NCBI RefSeq assembly: GCF_016918015.1
Contig: NZ_JAERMK010000007.1
Location: forward strand, 147,839-211,838
DNA from: Glycomyces sp. YM15
GTDB taxonomy: Bacteria; Actinomycetota; Actinomycetes; Mycobacteriales; Micromonosporaceae
Direction: 5' to 3'
Length of the DNA stretch: 64,000 bases
The notes beneath the pieces are model-generated. The model did no database searches and had not been told where the DNA came from. It saw nothing but the letters and a program-made list of their open reading frames with translations. Made by a program: the position numbers and the translations under genes. Of this stretch, positions 24,936-33,816 are shown piece after piece. Each line of letters opens with the position of its first letter. Positions within the stretch are counted from its first letter, which is position 1.

Positions 24936-26675
24936 TCAGTCGCCCTGCCACGCATGCCAGAGCGCCGCGTACACCCCGTCCGCCGCGAGGAGCGCGCCGT
25001 GCGGGCCCTCCTCGACGATCCGGCCGTCCTCCACGACCGCGATCCGGTCCGCTGAGGCGGCCGCCTGCAGCTGGTGCGCGATCGCGATGACCGTGCGGCC
25101 CGCGAGCGCCGCCGCCAGCGCAACCTCCACATTGCCCGCACTGGCTGGATCGATGCCGGCCGTGGCCTCGTCGAGGATCACGATCGGCGGGTCGGCGATG
25201 ACGACGCGCGCCAGCGCGATCTGCTGCGCCTCCGCCGTGGTGAGCCTGCGGTGCTCCGGGCCGAGCATCGTGTCGAGCCCGGCGGCGACGGCCCACCCGG
25301 CGTCGACCCGCCGCAGCGCCTCTGCCAGCCGCGCGTCGTCGGCGTCGGGCGCGGCGAGGATCAGGTTCTCGCGCAGGGTCGCGGTGAACACATAGTGCTC
25401 CTGGGTCACGAGCACGACGCGGCGCCGCAGTTCCTCGACCGCGATGTCGCCGACCGGGACGCCGCCGAGCGTCGCGTGCCCGGTCCGGGGTCGGTCGATC
25501 CCGGCGAGCAGTCGCGCGATCGTGGATTTCCCCGCCCCCGAAGGGCCGACGACGACGAGCCGTTCGCCCTGCTTCGGGCGGAGGCTGAGGCCGTGCAGCA
25601 CGTCAGGGCCGTCGCCGTACCCGAACGTCACCGTGTCGAGTATCAGTTCGTTCCCGTCCGGGACGGCCTCTCTCGGCGCCGCTTCGATCAGGCCGACTCC
25701 CGTGATCCGCGCGAGCGCCGCCGAACCCTGCTGGAATTCGCTGAGCTGGGTCATGACCCCGTTCGTGGGGTTGGCGATGCGCACGACCACGGTGATCGCC
25801 GCGATCGCCGTGCCGAGGCTCGGGCCGCCCTCGAGGTACCAGAGCCCGGCGGCGGCGATCGTCAGCACGAGCTGCAGCCGGTTGAGCCAGAGCAGGAGGA
25901 AGAAGAACTCGACCTGGAGCCGGATGAGCCGCTTGAACCGCTCGAACAGGGTCGCTGCCCGCGCGTAGCCGAGCACGCGCCGATCCTCTTGCATCGCCAG
26001 CGCTGCGACGGTTCGCGCGCCGCTCCCGGAAGCGGACAGCGTCTCGGCGGCCTCGCTCATTGCCGCGCGCTGCTCGGTGAACACCCGGCTCGCCTGCCGC
26101 AGGTACCGGCGCGCCGCCAGCAGCAGCGGCGGCAGCGTCACCAGTGAGACCAGGCCCAGGAGCGGGTCCACGACGAAGAGCGCGGCGTACAGCACCAGCA
26201 CCTCGATGAGGGAGGTCACGATCGCGGGCCCGTTGTCCCGCAGCAGGTCCGCCACCGTGTTGACGTCTGCGGCCGTGCGGGTCCCGAGGTCGCCGCGTCC
26301 GGCCTGCTCGACCCGGTCCAGCGGCAGTCCGAGCACGCGGGCCACGACGTCCTCCCGCAGCCGCGCCGCCGCCCGCTCCCCGAACCGGTAGCCTGCGCGC
26401 CGGCCCAGGCGGCTGAGCACGAACTGGACGGCCACGCAGGCGACGATCACACCGCACACGAGGTTGACGTCGCCCGCGCCCCAGCCCGCACCGATGCCGT
26501 CGACGACCCGGCCCAGCAGCACCGGGACGGCGACGCTGAAGGCGGCCGCGAGGGTGTACATGACCAGGACCTGCACGGCCGGGCCCTTGTCGGCGGCGAG
26601 CAGCCCCAAGAAGGCGCGGCGCACCTGCGACGGGCTCGCGATCGGCAGGCGCGCTCGAACGTCGGTGGCGCTCAT
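24936..26675 (-). CDS. ABC exporter half-transporter with degenerate signature motif
   Basis: 579 aa: six membrane segments (about residues 30-310), then an ATPase domain. Walker A GPSGAGKST is at 377-385 and Walker B VILDEATAGID is intact, but the ABC signature reads LTTAEAQQ instead of LSGGQ. It overlaps the preceding gene as ATGA. The partner (26672-28366) has the opposite pattern, so the pair forms a heterodimer with one normal ATP site. Likely exports a drug, lipid or peptide; the substrate is unknown. Confidence 0.9.
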   Translation of the reverse strand: MSATDVRARLPIASPSQVRRAFLGLLAADKGPAVQVLVMYTLAAAFSVAVPVLLGRVVDGIGAGWGAGDVNLVCGVIVACVAVQFVLSRLGRRAGYRFGERAAARLREDVVARVLGLPLDRVEQAGRGDLGTRTAADVNTVADLLRDNGPAIVTSLIEVLVLYAALFVVDPLLGLVSLVTLPPLLLAARRYLRQASRVFTEQRAAMSEAAETLSASGSGARTVAALAMQEDRRVLGYARAATLFERFKRLIRLQVEFFFLLLWLNRLQLVLTIAAAGLWYLEGGPSLGTAIAAITVVVRIANPTNGVMTQLSEFQQGSAALARITGVGLIEAAPREAVPDGNELILDTVTFGYGDGPDVLHGLSLRPKQGERLVVVGPSGAGKSTIARLLAGIDRPRTGHATLGGVPVGDIAVEELRRRVVLVTQEHYVFTATLRENLILAAPDADDARLAEALRRVDAGWAVAAGLDTMLGPEHRRLTTAEAQQIALARVVIADPPIVILDEATAGIDPASAGNVEVALAAALAGRTVIAIAHQLQAAASADRIAVVEDGRIVEEGPHGALLAADGVYAALWHAWQGD

Positions 26676-28366
26676 GCGGACTCCTCATGAGCGGTGAGGC
26701 GGCGGTACTCGGGGTCGGACAGCAGCTCGGCGTGCGATCCGGTGGCGTTCACTTTGCCTTCGACCATCCACACCACCCGGTCGGCGTGGACCAGCCACAG
26801 CGGCGACGCCGTCACCACCAGCGTCGACATCGACGCACGGGCGGCCGTCACGCGCGCGGCGATGAGCGACTCGGTGTGCGAGTCCACGGCCGAGGTCGGC
26901 TCCACGGCCAGCAGCGTCTGCGGCGCGGCCGCGAGCGCGCGGGCGAGCCGCAGCCGCTGGCGCTGGCCGCCCGAGAGGTTTCGGCCGCCTTCGGCGACAC
27001 GTCCGTCGAGTGCGGCGCCGAGTCCGCTGTACACGTCTGCGGCACAAGCGGTCTCGATCGCGGCGAGCGCCGCTTCCGGTTCGACCCGCAGGGTCTCGGC
27101 CAGTGTCGCCTCGAAGAGGTAGTCCTCGTCGGTGAGCAGCATGATCCGCTCCCGCACGTCAGCGAGCGCATACGCCTCCAAGGGCTTCGGGCCCCAGACC
27201 GCTTCGGAGTCGCGGTATCGGGCCAGCCGCTCGCAGGCCTCCGTAGCCGGTGCGGTCTCGGCGGTCACCAGCACCGTGAGTCCGTTGTCGGGGACCGCTA
27301 GGCCCGAAGCGGGGTCGCGCAGCTCCCCGCCCGCGCCCGGCAGCGTCCCCTGGTCGTCCACATCGGTCCCTACGGCGAGGAAGCGGGTGAGGCGGCCTGC
27401 GGCCACCCAGCTGGCGACCAGGTAGTTCGCGGAGATGATGAAGTTCCCCGAGACCGCGATGAAGATGGTCGCGAAACTGAACGCGGAGGCGAGACCTCCG
27501 ATGGTGAGCGCGCCGTCCAGGACGAGGAGCGCGCCGACCCAGGTGATGGCGGCGACGAACACGATCGGCATCGAGTGTCGCAGGGCGTGGATCCACGAGC
27601 TCGAGTTCGCCACCGCGTAGCCGCGTTCGCGCAGCGCCGTCGACTGCTCCCGGTACCGGTCGGTGAACAGCAGGTCCCCGCCGATCCCGCGGAGCACCCG
27701 CAGGCCGCCGACGATGTCGGCCGCTTGGGCGGTGAGGCCGCCGATCATGTCCCGATAGTCGGCCTGGCGGCGCTGGAGCCGTTTGAGGAGCGGCCCGGCG
27801 ATGAGCGCGGTGACGACGCTCCCGGCGATGACGATGCCGCCCAGCAGCGGGTGGATCGACCACACCAGGGCGGAGCCGATGGTGAACATGGCGAAGTTGT
27901 TGGTGAGGAACCCGATCTCGGTGACCGTGTGGGCGGCCTTGCGCATGTCCTCACTGGGCAGGTTCACCAGCTCCCCGGCCGAGACGCGCCCGCGCACGCC
28001 CGTACCGGCGGTGTTGAGGTGGTCGGTGAGCCGCCGCACGATGACGCGCTGGCTCGCGGCGTCGGCGGTGTTGAACCGCCGGAATCCGAGCACCCAGAAC
28101 GTCGGCTGCGCGGTGACGGCGATGCCCATGAGCGTCAACCAGAATGCGAGCGCACCGCCGTCGCGGGCGATGAGGCCATCGTCGACGACCCGGCCGAGCA
28201 TCCACAGTTGCGACATCGAAGCGCCGCCCGCGAGCAGGAACAGCAGCGAGCCCAGCGCGATGCCGCCGGCATGCGGCCGTGCAAGACCCGTGAGGAAGCG
28301 CAGCGGCCTCGGCGACGCCTGCGAGTCGTGAACGTGCGGGGTCGGCGGCCGTGGTCTGGAGGGCAT
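26672..28366 (-). CDS. ABC exporter half-transporter lacking Walker A and B
   Basis: 564 aa from ATG 28366. Six membrane segments fill roughly residues 20-310. In the ATPase domain the Walker A position reads VLVTAETAPATEACERL, with no GKS/T. The Walker B strand LLAVEPTSAVD lacks the Asp, yet the signature LSGGQRQRLRLARAL is perfect. This complements its operon partner and resembles asymmetric exporters such as TM287/288 and BmrCD. The 16-bp palindrome at 28379 just upstream may be its operator. Confidence 0.88.
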   Translation of the reverse strand: MPSRPRPPTPHVHDSQASPRPLRFLTGLARPHAGGIALGSLLFLLAGGASMSQLWMLGRVVDDGLIARDGGALAFWLTLMGIAVTAQPTFWVLGFRRFNTADAASQRVIVRRLTDHLNTAGTGVRGRVSAGELVNLPSEDMRKAAHTVTEIGFLTNNFAMFTIGSALVWSIHPLLGGIVIAGSVVTALIAGPLLKRLQRRQADYRDMIGGLTAQAADIVGGLRVLRGIGGDLLFTDRYREQSTALRERGYAVANSSSWIHALRHSMPIVFVAAITWVGALLVLDGALTIGGLASAFSFATIFIAVSGNFIISANYLVASWVAAGRLTRFLAVGTDVDDQGTLPGAGGELRDPASGLAVPDNGLTVLVTAETAPATEACERLARYRDSEAVWGPKPLEAYALADVRERIMLLTDEDYLFEATLAETLRVEPEAALAAIETACAADVYSGLGAALDGRVAEGGRNLSGGQRQRLRLARALAAAPQTLLAVEPTSAVDSHTESLIAARVTAARASMSTLVVTASPLWLVHADRVVWMVEGKVNATGSHAELLSDPEYRRLTAHEESA

Positions 28367-28378
28367 GGGACCCAAGCT

Positions 28379-28394
28379 TACCGGCCGACCGGTA
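28379..28394. promoter_or_regulatory. Palindrome upstream of the ABC exporter operon
   Basis: TACCGG-CCGA-CCGGTA, 13 bases before the start codon of the leftward ABC operon. Perfect 6-bp arms, a size and shape typical for TetR-type repressors. No regulator gene is adjacent, so the binding protein is unknown. Confidence 0.5.
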
Positions 28395-28519
28395 TCGCGG
28401 AAACCGCTTAAACCGTCGCATTCCCGGTTGTGCCAGGTTGGGGAGGCCCCGTTTGCGCCGCTCCGGGAAGGGAACCCGGGTGTCCAAGAACGACAGACAC
28501 CTGAAGGAATGGAACCGTC

Positions 28520-28822
28520 ATGGCACACGTCGTCACCCGCTACAACCCCGTCATCGTGCACGTCCTCACCGCGATCTTCGGTGCGATCGCGCTGATCATC
28601 CTGCTGCACTTGGGCTTCGTCCTCCTGGAGGCCAATCCGCACAACCCGTTGGTGAACTTCATGGCCGATCTCGCCAACTGGTTCTCCTGGCTCTTCCGGG
28701 ACATGTTCACCGGCATCGATGACCCGAAGGTCCGCGCGGTCGTGAACTACGGGATCGCAGCCCTGGTCTACCTGGCGATCGGCGGGTTCCTCTCCGGCTT
28801 CGGCCGCCGCTGGAACCACTGA
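28520..28822 (+). CDS. Small two-helix membrane protein
   Basis: 100 aa with two hydrophobic segments: about residues 11-34 (IVHVLTAIFGAIALIILLHL) and 74-92 (YGIAALVYLAIGGFLSGFG). Between them lies a Trp/Phe-rich amphipathic stretch (NWFSWLFRDMF). Similar small proteins are common in actinomycetes but have no assigned role. The start is preceded by GAAGGAA. Divergent from the ABC operon with a 153-bp gap. Confidence 0.65.
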   Translation: MAHVVTRYNPVIVHVLTAIFGAIALIILLHLGFVLLEANPHNPLVNFMADLANWFSWLFRDMFTGIDDPKVRAVVNYGIAALVYLAIGGFLSGFGRRWNH

Positions 28823-29077
28823 CCGACATCGCGAACCCGACCGGAGTCGAACTCCCCAGCGCCGCATAGCACTGTCCGCGCAGTACGGCGAGGCCCACGT
28901 CGACCTGTGCCGGAAGGCGGCCGGGCGCTAGCACTTCATCCGCCACCCGGCAGGGATATGAGGACATCCCGGAAACCCTGACAGGGGTTGCGGTCCACGG
29001 TGCAATGAGGGTGCCGACCGGTGCGTGGACTGCCCGACGCGCAGTCCGCCGGTCCGGTGACAAGGAGGAGGAGTGCC

Positions 29078-29377
29078 ATGCGAGTCTGCCTGAAAGTGCA
29101 GATACCGGTTGAATCGGGTAACAAGGCGATCATGGGCGGGGACATGCAGCAGAACCTCAAGAAGCTCATGGATCAGCTGAATCCGGAGGCCGCCTACTTC
29201 TTCCCCCAGGACGGGATGCGGGGCATGATGCTGTTCTTCGACTTGGAGGACACCTCGATGATTCCGACGATCTCCGAGCCGCTGTTCGAGCAACTCAACG
29301 CCAAAGTGGACATGACACCCGTCATGAACATCGATGACCTGACGGCAGGTCTCAAGAAGCTCCAGAACAACCGCTGA
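29078..29377 (+). CDS. Conserved hypothetical protein, dimeric alpha/beta-barrel-like
   Basis: 99 aa with a strong AAGGAGGAG site before ATG 29078. Contains VQIPVESGNKAI near the N-terminus, PEAAYFFPQDGMRGMMLFFD and a closing MNIDDLTAGLKKL. This resembles short proteins often labelled DUF3303-like or 'panthothenate synthetase' in databases; the label is not evidence of that activity. Monocistronic and closed by the terminator at 29401. The 255-bp gap before it holds no gene that I can see. Confidence 0.65.
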   Translation: MRVCLKVQIPVESGNKAIMGGDMQQNLKKLMDQLNPEAAYFFPQDGMRGMMLFFDLEDTSMIPTISEPLFEQLNAKVDMTPVMNIDDLTAGLKKLQNNR

Positions 29378-29400
29378 GCGCGCTCGCAGGACACCGAAAG

Positions 29401-29427
29401 GGCCCGGCCGCTGTGCGGCCGGGCCTT
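29401..29427. terminator. Bidirectional terminator
   Basis: Perfect 11-bp stem GGCCCGGCCGC/GCGGCCGGGCC (29401-29411, 29415-29425) with a TGT loop, between two convergent genes ending at 29377 and 29438. Confidence 0.8.
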
Positions 29428-29437
29428 GATGCTCGGT

Positions 29438-29959
29438 TCAGGAACTCGCCCGCCAATGCAGTTCGGCCGAACCGACGACCGCTCCGAAGCGGGGGAGGTT
29501 CAGGTTCACCGACGCCTCATGTTCGGCAGCCGTCAAGGCGCTCATGGCATCTTCGACGAACATGAGTTCATAGCCGTGGTCCGAGGCCGCCCTCGCAGTC
29601 GACTCGACGCCGAGGTTCGTCATGATCCCCGCCATCACCAGTGCTGCCGCTCCGAACCCCTGCAGCACTTCATTGAGCTCCGTGCCGTAGAAGCCGCCGA
29701 TCGAGCGCTTCACGACGACGGCGTCAGCCACCTTCGCAAGCGCGGCCGTCAGTTCGCTTCCCGGCGGCTGCTGGTCCACGTTCGGGCGTTCGACACGAAT
29801 CGCCACGACCGGCGCGCCCGCTTTTCGAGCGCCATCGGCAAGGGCGAGCGCGGCTTCGAGAACTGCAGCGCCTGGGCGCGGCTGCAAGTCCGTACTCAGC
29901 AGGCGCGGCATGAGGTCGACGATGACGACTGCGGTTCGTCGGGGGTCAAGGAATGTCAC
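29438..29959 (-). CDS. Isochorismatase-like hydrolase, YecD type
   Basis: 173 aa. The catalytic Asp is in AVVIVDLMPRLL; the Lys is in VVVKRSIGGFYGT. The usual nucleophile Cys position reads GIMTNLGVESTARAA, with Gly where cysteine hydrolases have Cys. That replacement is typical of the YecD branch and of PhzD-like isochorismatases, which hydrolyse without Cys. Substrate unknown. The start MTFLDPRRTAVVIVD is as in homologues. Confidence 0.85.
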   Translation of the reverse strand: MTFLDPRRTAVVIVDLMPRLLSTDLQPRPGAAVLEAALALADGARKAGAPVVAIRVERPNVDQQPPGSELTAALAKVADAVVVKRSIGGFYGTELNEVLQGFGAAALVMAGIMTNLGVESTARAASDHGYELMFVEDAMSALTAAEHEASVNLNLPRFGAVVGSAELHWRASS

Positions 29960-30014
29960 GCCTCCACGGTAATCGGAGGGCGGATCGACCCGGCGGGTCG
30001 AGTTCCCAGGCGCC

Positions 30015-31100
30015 TCAGGAGTTCCTGAACGATTCGAGGACCCGGCGGATGAACACCACTTCCTCGTGGTCGGTGCCGAGCTCGGCCTCGAGCGCGGGCA
30101 GGATGGCCTCGAACGTCTCGATCGCCGCCGCCGAGTCGCCGCTCTTCATCAGCTGGAATCCGTAATCCATCCAGGCGAGGACCGTGATCCGTTGCTCGCT
30201 GCCGAATACCCGTGCGAAGCTCGGCAGCGATTTCTCGTATTCGCGGACCGACTCGGCGTACTGATCCGATCTGCCCAGGATATAGGCGTAGTTCCGGTGC
30301 GCGTGGATCGTCGTCTCATGGTCCGTCCCGAGCGTCGCGACCATGTCGTCCAGGATCACCTTCATCATGCGAGCCGCCGCCGTCGGACGCGAATCGACGA
30401 GGTCCATCACCTCGTTGTGCCTGTGGACGAGCGCGTCGGCGACGCTCGATGCCTGCTGCCGCTCGTCGTTCACCTGAGGGGGGCTCGGGGTGGAGGCCGG
30501 TACGTACGGCGGAGAGTCGAGGTGCACCTCCTCGAAAACGGCGTAGGGGTCGCCCTGGCCGTCGGAGTACGTCGTATACGGGGCCACCGCGTACCCGTCA
30601 TCGAAAGTGGACGGTGCACCGGTCGGATGACCGGTGTTGTGCACCGGGCCGTAGCCGGGCGATCCCGGGTAGGGGGCCACCGGGTATCCCGGGGCCTCGA
30701 TGGCCGGAGGCTCATACGACGCGACGCCGGATTCGATCGGCTGGGCCTGGATGGCCTTCAGCAGCACGTCCATCAGGTTCTGGTCGGACGGCGCGGGTCC
30801 ACGCTGGACGCCGAACTGCAGGCCGTCTGCGGTCTGGCCGATGCGCATGTCGGACCATTGGTCCGCCTTGAGCACGGTGATCACGACGGCGCCGATCAAT
30901 GCGGTCTCGATCAGGGGACGCCGCGGAGCGGGCGTATTCGCGAAGGCGGGAGTGCGCTGCAGTTCCTCCTGCCCCGAACGTCGCACGGTCTGTTCGATCT
31001 CACTCTGGGAGACGCTTTTCCCTCGGAACGATTCGATGACCGTTCCGAGGACCTTCGCCCCTGGTCCCAGGAAGGGCAGAATGACGGCGAGATCGAGCAT
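30015..31100 (-). CDS. TPR-repeat protein with Pro/Tyr-rich linker
   Basis: 361 aa from ATG 31100 (GGGAG six bases upstream). Short N-terminal hydrophobic stretch (LDLAVILPFLGPGAKVLG), a middle about residues 110-225 rich in Pro, Tyr and Gly, and C-terminal TPR units of the FxxAL/tetratricopeptide_10 type (TTIHAHRNYAYILGRSD; EYEKSLPSFARVFG; AIETFEAILPALEAELG). TPRs of this kind mediate protein contacts. No enzymatic motif; function unknown. Confidence 0.65.
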   Translation of the reverse strand: MLDLAVILPFLGPGAKVLGTVIESFRGKSVSQSEIEQTVRRSGQEELQRTPAFANTPAPRRPLIETALIGAVVITVLKADQWSDMRIGQTADGLQFGVQRGPAPSDQNLMDVLLKAIQAQPIESGVASYEPPAIEAPGYPVAPYPGSPGYGPVHNTGHPTGAPSTFDDGYAVAPYTTYSDGQGDPYAVFEEVHLDSPPYVPASTPSPPQVNDERQQASSVADALVHRHNEVMDLVDSRPTAAARMMKVILDDMVATLGTDHETTIHAHRNYAYILGRSDQYAESVREYEKSLPSFARVFGSEQRITVLAWMDYGFQLMKSGDSAAAIETFEAILPALEAELGTDHEEVVFIRRVLESFRNS

Positions 31101-31277
31101 CGGACGCTCCCTTCGAGACGGCATCGGTCCTGCCTCGACGGTCGCAGGAGCCTGCACATCAAGGGAAACACACATGTCCCCGATACGCATTCCCCGATTC
31201 GGCCGACCTTCCGAGCGATCGCGACTATCGAAGCCGTCGGCCACCTCGGCTCACCGTGACCGACACCGCGGCATGGC

Positions 31278-31308
31278 GAGAGCCCGACCGTTCTGCGGTC
31301 GGGCTCTC
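31278..31308 (-). terminator. Terminator of the kamA-kce operon
   Basis: Perfect 13-bp stem GAGAGCCCGACCG / CGGTCGGGCTCTC with a 5-nt loop, eleven bases beyond the kce stop. Confidence 0.75.
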
Positions 31309-31318
31309 CTTCGCACCG

Positions 31319-32158
31319 CTAGTCCGCGTCGCGCATCCGCAGGAGCTTCCTGGCCTCCACCGTCGTGATCGCCGGGCGTTGCGCCAGCGCCGCGGCCCTC
31401 GCGGCCCGCTCGACCAGTTGATCGTTGCCCGTGACCGGTTGCCGCCTCGCGTACGAGACCGTGTCCTCCATGCCGACCCGCAGGTGCCCGCCGTGGGCCA
31501 GCGAAGCCAGCATCACCGGGAGCGTCGTGCGACCGATGCCGGTGGCGGAGAACGTGGTCCCTTCCGGCAGGTACCGGCGCACGCCTTCCGCGAAGGCCGC
31601 CACCGTGGACGCGTCCCCGGCCGCGCCCCCGGGCACACCGAGCACGAAGTCCACATGCACGTGCCCGCCGAACGGCAGGCCCTCCTTGTCCAGCAACCGC
31701 TCCAGCGCCGCCAGATGTCCCAGATCGAACAGTTCGTACTCGGGCACGACCGCCTTGTCCCGCATCCGCCGATGCAGTTCGACGACGAACGCCCAGCGGT
31801 TCAGGAACACGTCGTCGCCGAAGTTCACCGTGCCCATCGTGCAGGAGGCCATGTCCGGCTCCGCGTCGAGCACCGCGAGCCGGGCCTCCTCGCCGTCGCG
31901 GACCGAGCCGCCCGTCGAGAGCTGCACGATGAGATTCGTCGTGTCACGCAGGGCCGCGACGGCATCGCGCAGCCGCACCGGGTCGAGGGTCGGCCGGGTG
32001 TCGTCGTCGCGCAGGTGCACGTGGATGATCGACGCTCCGGCCTGCTCGCACCGCTTCGCGGTGTCGACCAGCTCGTCCAGCGTCACCGGCAGCGCCGGGA
32101 CCTCGGCCTTGTCGACCTCGGCCCCGGTGGGCGCCACCGTGATGAGGGTGCCGGTCAT
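31319..32158 (-). CDS. kce: 3-keto-5-aminohexanoate cleavage enzyme (BKACE family)
   Basis: 279 aa. Zn-dependent beta-keto acid cleavage enzyme: condenses 5-amino-3-oxohexanoate with acetyl-CoA to give 3-aminobutyryl-CoA and acetoacetate. The zinc ligands are in ASIIHVHLRDDD (HxH) with the second site around GGHVHVDF; VQLSTGG and GMEDTV are family landmarks. The start overlaps the kamA stop by 4 bases. The surrounding Kam/Kdd/Kal genes fix the substrate among the many BKACE options. Confidence 0.93.
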   Translation of the reverse strand: MTGTLITVAPTGAEVDKAEVPALPVTLDELVDTAKRCEQAGASIIHVHLRDDDTRPTLDPVRLRDAVAALRDTTNLIVQLSTGGSVRDGEEARLAVLDAEPDMASCTMGTVNFGDDVFLNRWAFVVELHRRMRDKAVVPEYELFDLGHLAALERLLDKEGLPFGGHVHVDFVLGVPGGAAGDASTVAAFAEGVRRYLPEGTTFSATGIGRTTLPVMLASLAHGGHLRVGMEDTVSYARRQPVTGNDQLVERAARAAALAQRPAITTVEARKLLRMRDAD

Positions 32159-33663
32159 GCGATCTCCGCGGCCTCGTCATGGCGGGCCACGGCCAGCCGG
32201 GACTTGGCGGCCGCCGCGTCGCCGTCCTCTTTGGCGCGCACCGGCGGGTGCATGTTCGCCCACCACTGCTGGCCGGCTTTGGGAAGCGTGTCGATCGGGT
32301 CGTAGAACGGGTACCGGCGGGTGAGCGCGTCGGGGTCGTCGGCCTCGATCGAGGTCCGGTAGTTCTTGGTCCAGTAGGAGATGCCCAGCTCGCGGTCGTA
32401 TTCGGAGAGCTGGTGGACCCACCGCTTGCCGACCATCGGCACGTCGCAGATGATGCGCGGCGTCGCGTACCCGGGCAGGTAGCCCATGATCGCGGTCTGC
32501 AGCTCCTGCGCCTGCGAGACCGAGGTGCGCCAGTGCTCGGCGTTGGGGATCATGTCGCACATGTAGAAGTAGTACGGCAGGATGTTCGCCTCGCCCTGCA
32601 GCGCGAAGCACAGGTCGAGCAGGTCGGCCTGGGTGTCGTTGACGCCGCGCATGAGCACGCCCTGGTTGCGCACGTCGCGCACGCCCGCGTCGAGCATCGC
32701 CGCGGCCGCCCGCGCGACGGCCGGGGTCACCGAGTTGGCGTGGTTGATGTGGGTGTGGATCGCGAGGTTGACGCCCTGCCCGGCCGCGCGCTTGGCGACG
32801 CGGGCCATGCCGTCGACGATCTCGTCCTGCAGCCAGTGCTGCGGCAGCCCCATGAGCGCCTTGGTGGCCAAGCGGATGTCGCGGATGGTCTCCACGTCGA
32901 GGAGCCGGTCGAGGAACCGTTCGAGCTGCTTCCACGGCAGGTTCGCGACGTCGCCGCCGGAGACGACCACGTCCCGCACGCCCGGGTGCGCCTTCAGGTA
33001 GTCGAGGATCGCGGTCTGCCGGTCGACCGGTTTCAGCGCGAGCCTCCGCTTGTCCACTGTGGGCGTCGAGTTGCCGACGAGGTCCATGCGGGTGCAGTGC
33101 CCGCAGTACTGGGGGCACGTCGAGAGCAGCTCGGCGAGGACCTTCGTCGGGTACCGGTGGGTGAGGCCTTCGACGGCCCACATGTCGTGCTCGTGGAGGG
33201 AGTCCCGAGTGGCGAACGGGTGCGAGGGCCAGTCGGGGTGCCGGTCGGAGGCGACGGGCAGCATGTAGCGACGCACCGGGTCGGCTACGAGCGCATCGGT
33301 CCACGATCCCGGGGCGGTCTCCTCGATCGCGGGGGCCATCGTGTTGAGCATCTGCGGTGGCAGCAGCATCGACATGGTCGCCGAATGCGCCATGTCCTGC
33401 GCGAGGTCCTCGTAGAACGACTCGTGGAGCCGGTCGCCCACCACCTCCCGGAGCTGCTTGACGTTCTTGACGCAGTGCACGCGCTGCCACTGCGCCGACG
33501 CCCAGTCCGCCTCGGTCACGTCCGCCCAGCCGGGGAACCGGGTCCAGTCCGGTTCCTCCAGCCTGCGGCGCCGGTACTGGTACGGCTGCTCGATCACGGG
33601 CGGCCTCGACGACGCTTGTGAGTCGTAGATGTGCGCGGTGTCTCCCGCTGGTCGATCCGACAC
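32155..33663 (-). CDS. kamA: L-lysine 2,3-aminomutase (radical SAM)
   Basis: 502 aa, longer than clostridial KamA (~416). Converts L-lysine to L-beta-lysine using PLP, S-adenosylmethionine and a [4Fe-4S] cluster. The cluster motif CPQYCGHC is at residues 183-190 (CX3CX2C); VVVSGGDVANLPW is the SAM-binding GGE-like region; a candidate PLP Lys lies in PMVGKRW. The GTG start is preceded by GGAGGTGAGAAG. It heads the kamA-kce operon, divergent from kdd-kamDE. The extended N-terminus occurs in EF-P-unrelated actinobacterial relatives; EF-P lysylation (EpmB) is excluded by length and context. Confidence 0.93.
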   Translation of the reverse strand: MSDRPAGDTAHIYDSQASSRPPVIEQPYQYRRRRLEEPDWTRFPGWADVTEADWASAQWQRVHCVKNVKQLREVVGDRLHESFYEDLAQDMAHSATMSMLLPPQMLNTMAPAIEETAPGSWTDALVADPVRRYMLPVASDRHPDWPSHPFATRDSLHEHDMWAVEGLTHRYPTKVLAELLSTCPQYCGHCTRMDLVGNSTPTVDKRRLALKPVDRQTAILDYLKAHPGVRDVVVSGGDVANLPWKQLERFLDRLLDVETIRDIRLATKALMGLPQHWLQDEIVDGMARVAKRAAGQGVNLAIHTHINHANSVTPAVARAAAAMLDAGVRDVRNQGVLMRGVNDTQADLLDLCFALQGEANILPYYFYMCDMIPNAEHWRTSVSQAQELQTAIMGYLPGYATPRIICDVPMVGKRWVHQLSEYDRELGISYWTKNYRTSIEADDPDALTRRYPFYDPIDTLPKAGQQWWANMHPPVRAKEDGDAAAAKSRLAVARHDEAAEIA

Positions 33664-33816
33664 CTTCTCACCTCCATGTCCGGGCTGTTGGCCCGGGAAA
33701 CCTCGCAGACGGGGATGACCGTCCTTGTGACGAGGATAACCTTCCGTTACTGTAGTGCGCTAGGTCCCGCATATTGAGACTCCATAAAATTCCCTGCTAC
33801 AAGAAGGGCGGCAACG
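33664..33816. promoter_or_regulatory. Divergent control region of the lysine-degradation operons
   Basis: Contains a rightward promoter candidate TTACTG-17-CATATT ahead of kdd, an AT-rich patch (CATAAAATTCC) and a small hairpin CCGGGC-5-GCCCGG (33680-33697 region) just before the kamA ribosome site. No cobalamin or lysine riboswitch fold was recognised; the space is too short for one. The regulator is unknown. Confidence 0.4.

Noticed and set aside
29438-29959. Loss of catalytic Cys in the isochorismatase-like protein as inactivation
   Set aside because: Gly at this position is normal in YecD- and PhzD-type members, so it is not evidence of a dead enzyme.
28320-33640. Shared DSQAS-x-RP near the N-termini of KamA and the ABC half-transporter
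   Set aside because: A short match between unrelated families, in disordered N-termini; taken as coincidence.
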